Assembly (NCBI GenBank): GCA_022818135.1
Contig: JAFMSR010000005.1
Location: 30,293,600 to 30,357,599, forward strand
DNA length: 64,000 bases
From: Saxidomus purpurata
Lineage: Eukaryota; Mollusca; Bivalvia; Venerida; Veneridae
Reading direction: 5' to 3'
Below, piece after piece: positions 36,140-50,700 of the stretch. Both the position numbers and the translations under genes were made by a program. The notes beneath the pieces are model-generated. The model ran no database searches. It worked only from the letters and a program-made list of their open reading frames with translations, and was not told the DNA's origin. Position 1 is the stretch's first letter. Every line of letters begins with the position of its first letter.

Positions 36140-37508
36140 GCAAGGATGACGTTTCAAATATAGCTAAGCTGTGGGCCTTGTAGTTTCGGACAAGACTTTT
36201 TTTAAAGTTTTCCCTATGGTATATAAGACTTTATAAAAGCAAGTGACTCCTGGGATGATGTTGTCCATCCGTCCGTCCGTCTGTATAGAAGATCTATGTC
36301 ACAAAGTCTGTAAGTGTAACGCTTCTTACACAGCTGGGTGGATTTCAACCAAAGTTGACATATTTTCCAATTCAGTTAGTTTAGGTGGAGTTATGCCCCT
36401 TGATTTGTCTAATGTCTGTGCTATTACTCCTATACCACTCCTAGCGTTTCAATCAAACCAGACAAATGATCAGAACAATATCTACCTTTGCATATCATTG
36501 ACATGATCTAGCTAAATCACTTTAAGTGGAGTTATTGCCGTTGAATTATTTATTAAATTTTATGATGACTCAATGCATTTAAACCAAACTACACACGACT
36601 GATGAGTACTCTGTCTACTTTTGCATATCATCAGTCTGTTCCAGTTTATTGATATGAAGTAGAGTTGTTGTCCTTGATTTATCAAATTTTACTAAGTTGG
36701 CGCTATTTCTGCGGTACCAACCAAACTGCACGTATGCAATTGCTATATATTGACCATGACTTTGACCTTTTGACCTACTTTCTGCCATATGTACAAGTTT
36801 TCAAACATTTCAATTTATACCCTAGATGATATTGTGGAGTTCTATATGGCATTGGAGTGTTTGTGTGTGTGTGTGGGGGGGGGATGTTTTTGACAAAACA
36901 ATCTCTATTTCCAGTTGATATTAAGTTTGATACCAGATGACAGTACAGACCTCTTTCATTATTGCAAACATGATAATGAAGGTCAACGTCACTGTCAATA
37001 GATCTACTAATTTAGAGATCATTTAAGCTTATATTCTGACAAATTTTATAAAATGATAGGGTGCTTGTATAAAATGTGACACCAAGAGTAATGTATGTTG
37101 TATCACAATGTAATTCTCTTATTTGTCTGATATGGTGATCTATTTTTTGATGCCACATAACCCAGATTCAAAGAACACAATCATTCTGACCATTTGTCTA
37201 ATGGTTGGGAAATAAAATGTGGCCAATAGCATGTACATGAAGATTTTCTTTGATGCTTTGCATGAGGATATATTTTCAACCAATTTGATCTGAATTCACA
37301 CTTTTATTTGACCTAGTGATTTTTGGATCAATGTGACACAGTTTTCAAATTCCATCTAGAGATCATTTAGACAATATTCTATGATGATTGACTATAGGTG
37401 GCCTTAAAAAATGTTCACAAGTAACGTAAATGTGGAGAGGCAGACTGCGGACATCAGATGATCACAATACAATAGCTCACATTAAGCTTTGCCCTTAGGT
37501 GAGCTAAC
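36140..37508 (+). repeat. Composite interspersed repeat
   Basis: Family A-like head ('gctgtgggccttgtagtttc') and 'ccatccgtccgtccgtctg' are followed by several ~170-bp units ('ggagttatgccccttgattt', 'caaaccaaactacac'). It ends 'gcccttaggtgagctaacc'. A short GT-rich run lies at about 36862-36885. Confidence 0.6.
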
Positions 37509-37523
37509 CATATTGCTTCATTA

Positions 37524-37728
37524 TTTACTGTAAATTGGGTAATATTCGCACCAATTTAATTTTCGAGGAATTTCCCACTTTGCCAATTAAAAAATCTTGT
37601 GAACGATTCATTTTACATAGATTTATATAAGAGAATTCCCCTTTCATGAATTTAAATTTGTGACAAAGTGTGTCCACTTACAAATTGCTAAATCATTTTC
37701 ACACGAAAATTACACAATTTACAGTAAA
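37524..37728. mobile_element. 205-bp MITE with 20-bp TIRs
   Basis: The left end 'tttactgtaaattgggtaat' and the right end 'attacacaatttacagtaaa' are inverted with one mismatch. The interior has no coding capacity. The superfamily is not evident. Confidence 0.75.
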
Positions 37729-40700
37729 TTGTTTTTCTTTTACTTTTCTGCAATAATAATAGAAACACTAAGGCAAATATATTTCCAATTTTAATTCTAC
37801 TACTGAGAGACCAGCTCGCTTTTAATATCAAAATTAGTAAATGCAAAAGTTACATATAAAAATATTTCATGTTTTCTACAATACAAAACAATTCTGTGAT
37901 TACATGTGACTGTAAGTGTTAATTCTATTAAAGTCTTTCACCTATATAGGCGCAGAGTGTCAAAGGGCAAGTGAGTAAGCTAACTATCTTCTGCTAGGTA
38001 ACTATATAAGGCTACTGATAATTGAATTACATAAAGAGTTTTGTTTTTGCCTTAACCCACGCAGTTTAAAAACGCTGGTTTATCATTATACTGAAAAATG
38101 ACCTAAACTTAACAGTTTGCCCTACTTTCCAATCCAATCAAATGCTCACATTTCATTCAAAAGAAACTAGATTCATATTCCAATATTGACTCAGTATTTG
38201 CTACATGAAAATAATTATTTCTTCACTTGTTTTTCCAATAGGTAGGATTGTGAGCTACTTTCCACTCCAGAACTTGATATGCAATAAATTTGTTTAATCC
38301 TGTTACCTATAACATATACAATGTATCTATATCACTTTAACTTAAAATAACCTCAAAGTTTGTGACCAATTCGGGTTATTAATAAATAGATAAAAGACAA
38401 AATCCCACTTACAGTTTGCCCTACTTTCTTATCCAATTCAATGCTTCGATTTCATTCATGAAAGCTAAATTTATTTTCCAAATTATTGACAAAGTATCTG
38501 CAAAATTATGAAAATAATTATTCAACTAACTTTTATAAATAGGACTGTGACATCACACAGTTAATCTATCCTAAATCTCTATATATTTCAATGCAAAAAT
38601 GTCTGCAAGTGGGACAAACTGTAAGCATGTAATATATCCATATTCCAGGAATAAACAAACTTATTGTGGTGCCTTTGTAATAAATTTATTTGTTCCTGTA
38701 ATATAGACCTATAACCTATCCATTTATTGGTCAGATCATGGGCGGTGTCTCAAGAGCTAAAATGGTTAGTTGCAACAACTCACAATCTATTAACAATGTA
38801 TCAAGTCAACATTTGGTGTCACTGTGACACTTGTCCCCTAAATAGGGTTCTGTCAGTGTAGTATAACCTTGACCTTTAAGTTAAGTCACAACATTATGCG
38901 TAATTTTATTGAAATCCCATATAAGGTAATAAGATTAAGGCTGAAACAAGAACCTTTGCTGTTTAATCCATACTTAGGCTCTGACTGCGACCTTGACCTT
39001 TGAGCTAACGAACAGTATGTTATGTGCAACACGCCATCTCATGATCATCTACAATTGTGTGAAGTGATATTGAAATGCAATAAACAGTAATATACAGTTA
39101 TGACTGAGACACCAGTTCTAAAGGAATAAATTATGAGATGAACATAAAAAAACAAACAAGCACACAGTGTGAGTCCAGAGAGGTACATAAAATACTTGCG
39201 GCTATTCTAATTGACCTTGCTTTTCGAACCTTTTACAATCACTAGAAGTTCAAATCAGCCACAAGTATCATGATGGAAATTAAAACAGCTCTTCCATCAA
39301 TCCAGATTTCTTTAAACATTACAATAGTGATCCAGATGATCCGTCCAGATGACATTCTTACTTAACAAAGTTCTACATTATAAAGTTTAACTTTTTTACA
39401 TTTCTCCTATTCTCCTGTGCTAAACAATTTTATTTGTTTGTAAGCAAATACCTTGAATACAAAAACATTCACATTCCAAATTAAACAACAACAATAAAGA
39501 AAGGTGATAACAATTTTCAAGTCGGTGCAGATGCCCGCAAATTACGTCTCAACTGCAATTATCATGTCTAAGGCCTTAAATTCTTTCCCTACATCTTTCA
39601 GGTGCATAGCTACCCATACACTGGCAAACAAGTGAAACAAAAATATTTTCAGAGATACATTGTTTTTTTTCTATTTTTGGATCGATTGATTTTTCAATTG
39701 GTCCAATGTTAACAGAGTATAGCTTCCTTACAGCCGATCGCACAACATACAAACAAGAAGTTCTATATAATCAGTTGTTACGAATTATACTGTCTTCTGT
39801 TTTAAAAATTATATGGTAACAGATCTAAATACATGTAATATCAAAACATTTCATTCATTAGGTAGTCATATGGGAAAAGCCTAGGCAGCCTTAAAGTCCC
39901 AGGATCACTTTGAATTTACCGATGTAGTCAAATAGATTTATTGATAGGATAATGATAGAACCATGTTCTATTCACTCTAATAAAATGTTGACATATGTAC
40001 TTTCTTTTATATTCAAGTCATTTCTTCAATCGTGAAAAAGAATTGCCAGGAAGCCTTTCTTATTTTTTGCAATATCATTGAAAAAAATTACTGCAGTATA
40101 TTTCTAATGTGTACTTACCGATTTAAAAGGCAAACTTAGGAAAGTTTTTTATACAAATAAAGGTTATTTCCGCCAAAGTATATGATATCTTTCTTTGTAA
40201 ATTAAGAACTGCTTGCTTAAAAACTTTGATCCTACAGTATGGGGCGTCGCTATTACTTTCACATTTATATTTGGCAGAAACCATCAACCAGCAATTAGAA
40301 ATCACTTTACATGAGCATAACACTAGGGGGGGGTTATTAAAAATTCCCCAACCTTACATAAATATCTGTGTATAAATTTATATTTTCTATTTCCGGAATT
40401 GGTATCTTGAAAGTATCAAAAACATGTTTGAAATGCAAGAAAATGCACAAAATGGCACCCCCGTACCCCCCTAGAAAGTGCCTCCCTATTTTTTAACCTC
40501 TGGCTACGGCCCTGACATTGTTCATTGCCATTCAATTATACATGTTTATTCTACACTCGCCCGCTCCACCTATATTTGGTGTTCGATTACTTAAAAACAG
40601 AGAATAAAACACAGTCATAATTGCCGTCTTATAAGGCTTGAGCAGAACCAACAAAGGGCAAAAAAGTTACGCCCCCCCTAAGACCAAATCCTGGATCCGC

Positions 40701-41340
40701 CCCTGCATAAGGTGTTGCATAGATTTTTACTATGATGCATATTATACATGTATGGCTAAACGCTTCAGAAAGTAACAGTGCTGATTGAAATTTGAAGTTA
40801 CATTACCCTTCAAAGTGACTAGATGGTAGCAAATAAATGTCTTTCTTAATATTATGATGGTCACTTTGAACAGTAATATCACTTTAAAGAGCAGCAACAA
40901 CCGTTATACGTAGCACGCATGTAAAAATGTTATTTTGTATAAAATATATGAAAACTTAGAAAAAATCATCTAACAAAGAAATAAGTAAAAACAAATTACT
41001 TTACAAAACATACAATACAAACATTGTGTAGATCACATGGCATTTGTAACCAAGAAAATTCCCTCACCCTGAGCAGAGGTCAAGCGGACACTCTACCACA
41101 TCACCACAAAATCAAGCTCAATGGCAAGGAAGTACAAGTGTCGAGTTATACCTCTACTACATATTCTAAAACATGTCAGTTCTAGAAGACAAATCACAGT
41201 TATAATCAAAGCAATTTGTGTATTGAAAGGTTAATATAGTAGATACCAACCAAATGCTTGTTTTCTCATCAAATTATTCATAGACTTAAACTGTTATTTT
41301 TAAATGTCGAAATTCTATACTAGAGGGACATATCTTGTAT
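37729..41340. other. Gene-free repeat-rich stretch downstream of the unknown gene
   Basis: Includes two similar segments with 'acagtttgccctactttc' (about 38105 and 38412). It also has 'tgaccttgacctttgagc'-type repeat text (38860-39010). At 40330-40700 there are reversed ends of other repeats ('ctggctacggccctgac', 'tcctggatccgcccctg'). No exon was recognised. Confidence 0.4.
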
Positions 41341-41740
41341 TTAATGGTCCATTAGAGTGACATTGACTCCAAATACTTTTGGTCAATTCTCCCATATTTA
41401 ATGTTTCATTAGAGTAACATTGACTCCAAATACTTCTGGTCAATTCTCCCATATTTAATGGTTCATTAGAGTAACATTGACTCCAAATACTTCTGGTCAA
41501 TTCTCCCATATTTAATGTTTCATTAGAGTAACATTGACTCCAAATACTTCTGGTCAATTCTCCCATATTTAATGTTTCATTAGAGTAACATTGACTCCAA
41601 ATACTTCTGGTTGATTCTTATATGTTTAATGGTCCATTAGAGTGACATTGACTCCAAATACTTCTGGTTGATTCTCATATGTTTAATGGTCCATTAGAGT
41701 GACATTGACCCCAAATACTTCTGGTTGATTATCTTCTCCC
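41341..41740. repeat. 57-bp minisatellite overlapping the last exon of the unknown gene
   Basis: Seven units with a period of exactly 57 bp (19 codons), each containing 'gacattgactccaaatactt' and 'taatggtccattagag'. The rightmost unit is the coding 3' end and stop of the six-exon gene. The six units beyond the stop repeat the same codons and TAA in the 3' UTR. The 83-codon open frame across the array is a by-product of the 57-bp period. Confidence 0.93.
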
Positions 41741-41767
41741 AACAACTCAGCAATCACTTTCTCACAA
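41683..41767 (-). CDS. Unknown gene, last exon (stop)
   Basis: Encodes CEKVIAELLGEDNQPEVFGV and NVTLMDH with TAA at 41683-41685. Acceptor ttttcag|T. The final 19 codons are the first unit of the 57-bp array. Confidence 0.82.
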
Positions 41768-44700
41768 CTGAAAATATAAAATAACAAGGGCTGTCACTCC
41801 AAAACGACATATGCCCCAGAAGTGTGATACATACTACCAGACATATGGCCCAGAAGTGTGATACATACTACCAGACATATGCCCCAGAAGTGTGATACAT
41901 ACTACCAGACATATGGCCCAGAAGTGTGATACATACTACCAGACATATGCCCCAGAAGTGTGATACATACTACCAGACATATGGCCCAGAAGTGTGATAC
42001 ATACTACCAGACATATGGCCCAGAAGTGTGATACATACTACCAGACAAGCAGGTGCATTTCATGATGCACATGCACCAATGTGTATAATTCATCGGCAAA
42101 AATAACAAAAAAAAAGAGTTCAAAATATGAAAAAAAAAACTGATGTGTGATGGGTTATGGACTACCTATACATGAATACATGTTTATTGGTGAAACAACC
42201 TTAAATGCTTATTTTCATTATTATTTAGAAAGTATAAAGTGTCAAATAAAATGCCAAATTAATTCTGCTCGGCTCTGGCATAAACAAATCTGTCCAGGTA
42301 CACCTCCAACTACACCCATTCATTTTGTATGTACTTACGTTGTCGTATATTAGTCTAGTATGTTAGTTCTACAAGGTATCATAGGAAAAGATGGCTGCTC
42401 TTTAAACTTAGCGAAAGTTTCTTATTTGTATCACAAAGAGCATGGATTGGAAACGTGTCAGCATAAAGTTTAAAAACCACCTAAAACCAACAAAAAAAGT
42501 ATTTCAGTCCCAAACTCTCTTAAGAAATAAATGTTCTTATTTATCCGATTGGTTCAAATGTCAAACTGATCTTGCTCTTTGAATGACCATGAAAATTTTC
42601 TATCATGTGCAGACCATGTATACAAAAACCGGCTTAAAAACATTTACAAATAAAATCTGATCAATAAAAGCTATGGTGTATAATTTTAAAAGTTGGCCAG
42701 CTGTAAAGATTGCATGGTTGATGCCAGGAATGTTATTTCAAAACACATGGGAACTAGTGCAAAATATAGAACATGATGAAGTTACAAAAAGATGAAGTTG
42801 AGTAAACAGCCAGTTCATGCTATAAAACATTATGAAAATGTAGGTTATCTAACATGCTTGTTCTTAAATGCTTTTTTCAACAATGTTTTATTGATTGTTC
42901 ATTGTGTAAAATAGCAGCAGGTTTAGCCATTATGTAACATAATGCTCTCAGCTTGTACAATGTATCAAGTTTGAATTATAAATACGACTATTATTGCTCT
43001 TGGAGCACATTCATGTATCTTGAATTGAGCAAACTTTAATTTTAAGAGCAGAATAAACAAACAGAAGTTTGTCTTGTGACTCTGGACAGCATTCTTTTCA
43101 TGATATTAAAGAAATATCAAAGGTTCTCAGAATAAAATGTTTTTAACAACAACATAGTTTCCTAGTAATCACAGAACAATCATACTTTATTAAACAAAGC
43201 AATAGAAGCACCACTGAAGAGTACAGCATAACTATCACAATGAAGTAACAAGATCCATAGAACAATCTGCCATATATATATCCAATAGAGCTATAGCTAC
43301 AGAACACGGTATCTTGAATAGAGCAAAAAAAACAATCAAAACTTAATTGAACAGAGCAATTACAAAAAGTATCACATTTTATGAATGACAGAACAACCAT
43401 ATTCCAAAATTTATGCTGAGGTTGTATTCAACTTAAAGGCTTACAGTCTGTCAGCTAAAGATTCAAACCCATGGCTTTTTAATGCTACCTTATGCTCCTT
43501 ACTACTAAAACCTTTATCTGCTGTTTTTAAACTTTGATAAAAGAATGTCATCTTAGCACAAAAATGATAACAGTTGATGCAGAAAATTGTAGTAACATGT
43601 GCATAATCGGAATGTTACATTAAAGGATAAAATGCCCATAAATCTACCGATGCACATGCATTTACCATAATATGTTACTGTATTTATTGTATTAGCATGA
43701 CTGACTGATTTTAAGTCAAACCTTAATTTATTGCCAACGCAGAAAATTAGCAAGTCAAGACCTTGAAATCATGTTATGTGCAGACAGCAAAAATTGCTAT
43801 TTCAAATAGAGTGAAAGATTTTCATGATACAATCTATGCTATATATTGCCAGGATAAAGAAAAAAAATTGTCCAATAACAAAAAAATGTGAAAATAACCA
43901 CAAAGTCAAATTCAGAAAGTAAAAGGTTAAATATGATCTTGTGCATGAAACACTGTAGTATATTGGCCTCAAATAAAAGGAACCACCCCAAGACTGTTTT
44001 CCTTGGTACCATAGAAACACATCAACTCAGTATTATTATGACATCACATACTTAACAGCTGTATACACCAGCATGTCAGTCTGGTCAAGCACATAATGCG
44101 TACTGTTACGAAAGAATTGACATGCCACAGTTATCATATTCATGGACTAGTATTCTACTCAGGGTTGCAATCCTAACAGTTGCAGACTATTTCCCAAATG
44201 TGCTAGCTTCATACTAAGTTTGGTTACAAAATAACAATAACTCATTCCTTACAAAGTGTAAGATGTGTCCAGATGGGAAAGGATAGGACAAAGCCAATTC
44301 TATATAACTCAAACCTTATTGGGGGTAAATGCATACTAAGCTTTCCTAAAGGTATACAAGAGGACAATGATAGCCCTATATCATTCGCCTGAGTACCAGT
44401 GCGTTTAGCTAAGGAAGTCACTGGTTGCTAGAGGAAGTCACTGGTTGGTTAGGAAGTCACTTGTTCCAAGGGGAAGTCGCACTGATTGCTAAAAAAGTCA
44501 CTAGTTGCTAAGGAAGTCATTGGTTGCTTGGTAAGAAAGTGATTACTAAAGGAACTCATTGGAAGCTAGGTTTCTCCTATAACACTATATAAAGACAAGC
44601 TCTGGGCCTTGCAGTTTTAGAGAAGAAGGTTTTTAAAGGTTTTCCTATTTGTTCTCATAGCAACCAGAGTTCTACATGGAATGGAATTCTTTGAACAATT

Positions 44701-47700
44701 TAGGTAGAGCTTCATGCAAGGAAAATTTCTGCCATGTGTCATCAACATTGCCCAAGTGGTTTCATAGGAGTTGCATTTGAAACACATGTGAACAATGGAC
44801 GGTTGCCAGATGGATGACAGCTGGATGCCAGGCATTCAACAATCCTAAAAGCTCACCATGACCACTTTATGTTCAGGTGAGCTAAAAAGAGAATGGGACA
44901 AAGTAACTCCCATATAGCCAAATACAGTGTGCCTTTATAATCAAATAGCACAGAAACAAAACCTTTAATATATATGGTACATGTATCTAGTGTAACAGAA
45001 CATAATATAAGACAAGAGAAGTTTCAATGGCATTAAAGAACAAGAAAGCCATCATGGCCCAATATTGCCCACCTGAGTAAAAGTGCACTTGCCTGGGGGA
45101 TGTGGCCAGTTTTGACCCCAGAAGCATGATTTGAACAAAGTAAGTGGAAGACCACAAGACAATGTTAAATTCCAAATATCTAAACTCTAGGCCTTAAATT
45201 TGTAGAAAAGCAAATTTTTTTTCCTATACCAAACGACCCCCTGGGCATAGTAGATTATGACCCTAGGGGCATGATTTGAACTCACTTTGAAGAGGTCCAC
45301 TAGACAGTGTTACACACTAAATATCTAGGATCTAAACAATGTGTTTTTGTAGGAGAAGATTTTTAAAGGTTTTCCTATATATGTCTTTGTAAAACAAGTG
45401 ACCCCTGGGCAGGGCCAGTATTGACCCCAGGGGCATAATTTGAACAAACTTTGAAGAGGTCTACTAGGTTATAGTACATATGCTAAATATCTAAGCCTTA
45501 GGCCCTGTGGTTTTAGAGAAGACAATTTTTTTTAAATCCTATATAATCCTATGTTAAACCAAGTGCCCCCCCCCCTCAGGGTGGGGTCAATTTTGACTTG
45601 GGGCTCAAAATTTGAAAAATCTTGGTAGAGGTCCATCAGACAATGCTACATGCCAAATATCTAAGCTCTAGGCATTGTGGTTTCAGACAAGAAGATTTTT
45701 AAAGTATTTCTTATTTTTTGCCATAGCAACCAGAGTTCTAAATGGAATTCTTTGAACAATTTTTGTAGAGCTTTATGCAAAGAACATCCCTGTAAAGTTT
45801 CATCAACATTGACCTAGTGGTTTCAGAGGCGATTTCATTTGAAGCAAAATGTTGATGGACAACGAACAGACGGACAATCATCCATTCTAAAGCTCACCCT
45901 GGCAAAGCCAGGTGAGCTAAAACCATTGGATGACATAGCTTTGCATAATAGAAGCCATTTTCTCACGCATGTCTAGATATAGGAGCCAGTGCGATCCACG
46001 TGAGTAATGTACCGAAGTCACGTGAAATCTACCAAAGTCACTGATGGCAATATGTCATGAAAAGGTGAACCTTTACGTTGTCGAGTTGTTCATTGATAAC
46101 AAAAGTCAAGAGACAAAGTGCTAAATATGGTAAGTAAAAGATAACCTTATATAAAGACTTCCATAAGGAATCAGAATGTAAGGTGAAGACGATAGTGTCT
46201 GATCATGATCTCAGTTGACTGCTATTAAATCAAGATATTTTCACTGAGCACCCCTATGAACAATTAATGGTACTGTCCATACTGAAAGATGAATCATTCC
46301 AATTTTGGTATTTAGCAGGGTCAGGGTTAATATTGCATCAAAACATGTTACAGAACAGATGCAGGCTCTCAGCAAACCAAATGTTAAAAGCCTTGGAGTC
46401 TAAGTACAAACATGGGCATAAATTGTTTGTTAGAGTGAAATTCATAACAGCTGCACAAAAACTGTCCAACATGTGTAGAAAGTTAAAATACTATCTACTG
46501 TTGTAATCTAAAATTCCATGGCCATTAAAGTTACTGAAGATTAAAAAAAGCTTACATTAGGCAAAAAAACACACAATTTCTTGTGTTTCTAGTCTTCCTG
46601 TAAAAATATTATGGTTGGTCTTTCACATTTTTTTTTCATTGTGCCTTTTTTGTTCTAAAAACACTTAAAAATATATAGATCTTTTGTAAAAAAAAATTTT
46701 GAGGTTTGGCTGTATGTTATGGTTATCTAAGAACAATAACAAAGCGACAAACTATAGTTTACTGGGATATGTATTTTATTTCCCACGCTTTTGGACTTAT
46801 CCTTCTGTTTAAACAGTCCCATTAATTTCACAAAGGAGTGCCGGATGGAATAGCGAATAGTTTACTAGTAGATCATGATTAGATTCTATAGATGTGCAAG
46901 CTGATAGCTCTGAAGTAATTTAAAAGGCAAAATTTCTAGTGTGTTAAATACAATAAAGCAAATTATTTCTGAATCATAAACAAAATGATGACAAACACTG
47001 TACTTATTCAATGAAAGCATGCTAAATAAATAGACATGTTGTTTATTCACCTTCCCTATCATATCTTTAGAATAACCACATTGTATATCTTTATTTATAG
47101 GAAACTTTATGTAATGGAGCTGCGACTGTTTCATCAACACTATGTTTAGAAATTAATGAAGTTGCAATGTAAGTTACTCATTTCAAATTAAACATGTTTT
47201 GATTACAATTTGGGTTTCATTCTTTAAGTACAGTTCTATTAAAATGCAACTTTGCATACAGTAATGGAAATGTATATGCTCTGGTAATTTTGCCGTATTT
47301 ACTTACTGCATGTCAAATATAAAATATTACTATCAGTATATTTTGTTTAATTTTGCTATGAAATCTTTTTTTCAATTTTCAGTATATGCTGAAAAAGTAA
47401 TGACATGTACAAGAAGTTCGTATACAGTGATCTACATTACAAAAATGCATGTTAGTATATTCATATTGGTAAGTGTTGTATAGAAGTTTGTAGGATTCTG
47501 GAATGTAAATGAAATATAGTATTCTGACACAAAACTGATCATGGTCTGCACTAAGTGCAAACCCATAGTGACTTGTCACTAGCAGAATAAGAGTTAAGTC
47601 TGAGTTTTGCATAATCAGGTCTGTGAGGAAATACTTACGCCAGCGTGTTGTACTTGTAACACACATGTATGTTCGATGCCGATTTAATGATCGTGTAGGC

Positions 47701-50700
47701 AATTTTTTTCTTCAACTCACTCACAGTGTCTGTCTGGTTTAATGCAAATCTACAAAGTGAATCATTATATCAAATCAATTAACTAGAGCTATCACTAAAT
47801 GTGATTAATACCCCCAAAAGGATTGCTTTATAAACTGAAGAAGTTTGTAGTAACATAATACCTTGCAAACAAACTAAAAAGAGATATTGTTCTTAGCAGT
47901 TCCTCTCATTGTGCTTGACCATTGTATGAAGTTGTATTGAATTCCAACTTGTAGTTTTTGAAAAATGCTCCAGACAGGGAAAAGTAACAAAGGGCAATAA
48001 CCCTGTAATTAGTCAAGATAGAGTTATGGTTCCTGTGCACTGCACTCCCTCTCACTGTGCTTGACCATTGTATGAAGTTGTATTGAATTCCAACCAGAAG
48101 TTTTCAAGTTATGCTCCGGACAAGGAAAAGTAACAAAGGGTAATAACTCTGTAATGAGTCAAGATGGAGTTATGGTTCCTGTGCACTGCACTTCCTCTAA
48201 ATGTACTTGACCATTGTATGAGGTTGTACTGAATTCCAACTAGCAGTTTTCAAGTTATGCTTTGGACAAGGAAAACTAACAAAGGGCAATAACTCAGTAA
48301 ATACTCAAGATAGAGTTATAGTTCTTGTACACTGCACTTCCTCTGAGTGTGCTTGATCATTGTATGAAGTTGTATTGAATTCCAACTAGTAGTTTTCAAG
48401 TTATGCCGGACAAGGAAAAGTAACAAAGGGCAATAACTCTGTAATTAGTCAAGATGGAGTTATAGTTCTTGTGCACTGCACTTCCTCTCAATGTGCTTGA
48501 CCATTGTATGAAGTTGTATTGAATTCCAACCAGTAGTTTTCAAGTTATGTTTGGACAAGGAAAACTAACAAAGGGCAATAGCTCAGTAAATACTCAAGAT
48601 AGAGTTATAGTTCTTGTACACTGCACTTCCTCTGAGTGTGCTTGATCATTGTATGAAGTTGTATTGAATTCCAACTAGTTGATTTCAAGTTATGCTCCGG
48701 ACAAGGAAAAGTAACAAAGGGCAATAACTCTGTAATTAGTCAAGATGGAGTTATGGTTCTTGTGCACTGCACTTCCTCTCCAATGTGCTTGACCATTGTA
48801 TGAAGTTGTATTGAATTCCAACTAGTAGTTTTCAAGTTATGCTCCGGACAAGGAAAAGTAACAAAGGGCAATAACTCTGTAATTAGTCAAGATGGAGTTA
48901 TAGTTCTTGTGCACTGCACTTCCTCTCAATGTGCTTGACCATTGTATGAAGTTGTATTGAATTCCAACTAGTAGTTTTCAAGTTATGCCCCGGACAAGGA
49001 AAATGCAACAGACCACCTGACCGACCGACCAACCGACCGACCGACCACCGGGTGACTCCTATATACCCCTAAACTTCGTTTTGGGGGTATAATAAGAAAA
49101 TCTTTCATGTTTTATGATAAGTGACTGTATTTGAATTTAAAGCAAAATGCCATAAGAGATTATGAAATGCTGAATAAAGAGAGGTAATGCATACAAAATT
49201 ACTATTAAAACTTGTATGAGTGATGCCACCATGTATGTTTGTTACATTGCAAACTGTGCATGTCAAATTCTACCTTAATTCATTCACTACTGATCTAAAC
49301 AAGAGCTGTCAGTAGGACAGCGCGCTCGACTTTTTTAGTGCTTGCCAATAAAACAAAACTTTGACAGTTAAGGGCACACAAGACTTTAACTACTTTAACT
49401 AAGAATTTCTAAGTACAAATCAAGAACCATTTTCACAGAGTTATATTCTCTTGCTTACAGATAGGTCTCATGATGGTTCATAAGTACTCTAACTTTCAAA
49501 GTAATATCTCAAATGGTTAAGTCAACAAGTGGACCCGAGTTTCTAAGTCAAAAAGGGCCATAATTCATATAAAATCCTTGACAGAATTACCTTCTCCTGC
49601 CCATGTTTTGGGATCATGATGGTAAACAAGTATTCCAACTTTCAAAGTAATACCTCGAACAGTTTAGTCAAAAAGTGGACTGGTACGAAAACTTAACCAA
49701 GATTCTAAGTTGATAAAGGGCCTTAATTTTTAAAACAAATCCCTGACAGAGTTACCTTCTCTTGCCTACAGATGGGGGTAATGATGTAAACAAGCATTCA
49801 AAGTTTCAAAGCAATATCTCAAAGGGTTAGGCAATAAGTGGATTTTACCCATATTCAATGTATTTTCTAAGTAAAAAGGGGGCATAATTCTGTCAAAAAT
49901 CTTGACAGAAATATGTACTCTTGTCTGTTGATGAAGGTCATGATGGTAAACAAGTATGGTTAGTTTCAAAGCAATACCTCCAATGGTTTTGAAATAAAGT
50001 GAGGTGGTACGAAAAACTTAACCAAGCTCAATACACTTTCTAAGTCAAAAAAGGGCCATAATTCTGTCAAAAATCTTGACAGAGTTATGTACTCTTGTCT
50101 GTAGATGGAGGTTATGATGGTAAACAAGTATGGTAAGTTTCAAAGCCATACCTCTAATACTTTTGAAATAAAGTGGGGTGGTACGAAAAACTTAACCAAG
50201 GTGTGACCCTAACGCCGGCCCGACGCAGAGCCAGCACGCCGGGAGTAGGATAGCTCCCCTTTTCATAGAAAAGTCGAGCTAAAAATTACAGAATACCAGC
50301 TAAAACCTCCAGTGTTTCTGTTACAATACACATAATGAAATTTACAGTGGTAAAGTCAACTGCCTTCAGTTCAACTTAGATACATGTCAATACATAATGG
50401 TCATGTACCTGGTGCAAAGGGTACATTTGGTACAAGTTTATGTGCAATTCCTGATAGTAAACATGAACAGTGCTAGACATGCAATTAAAAAATCTGCAGG
50501 ACTTCTTTGTAACCAGTGGTCACAAATGTACAAGGTGTAAACTGGATGAGAGAGAAAATCACTTAAAGTAACATAACTACTAAAAAATCTATAACATTTG
50601 TACTAACTGCTACACAGCTTACTCTGCTAGAATCAATTTAAGCAAAATATAATCGTAACAGTACCAAAGCTATTAGAATGCAACAACAAACTATAACAGT

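Noticed and set aside
41315..41566. 83-codon MGELTRSIWSQCYSN repeat ORF
   Set aside because: It is an off-frame reading of the 57-bp array. The biologically meaningful frame is the other one, which ends the six-exon gene.
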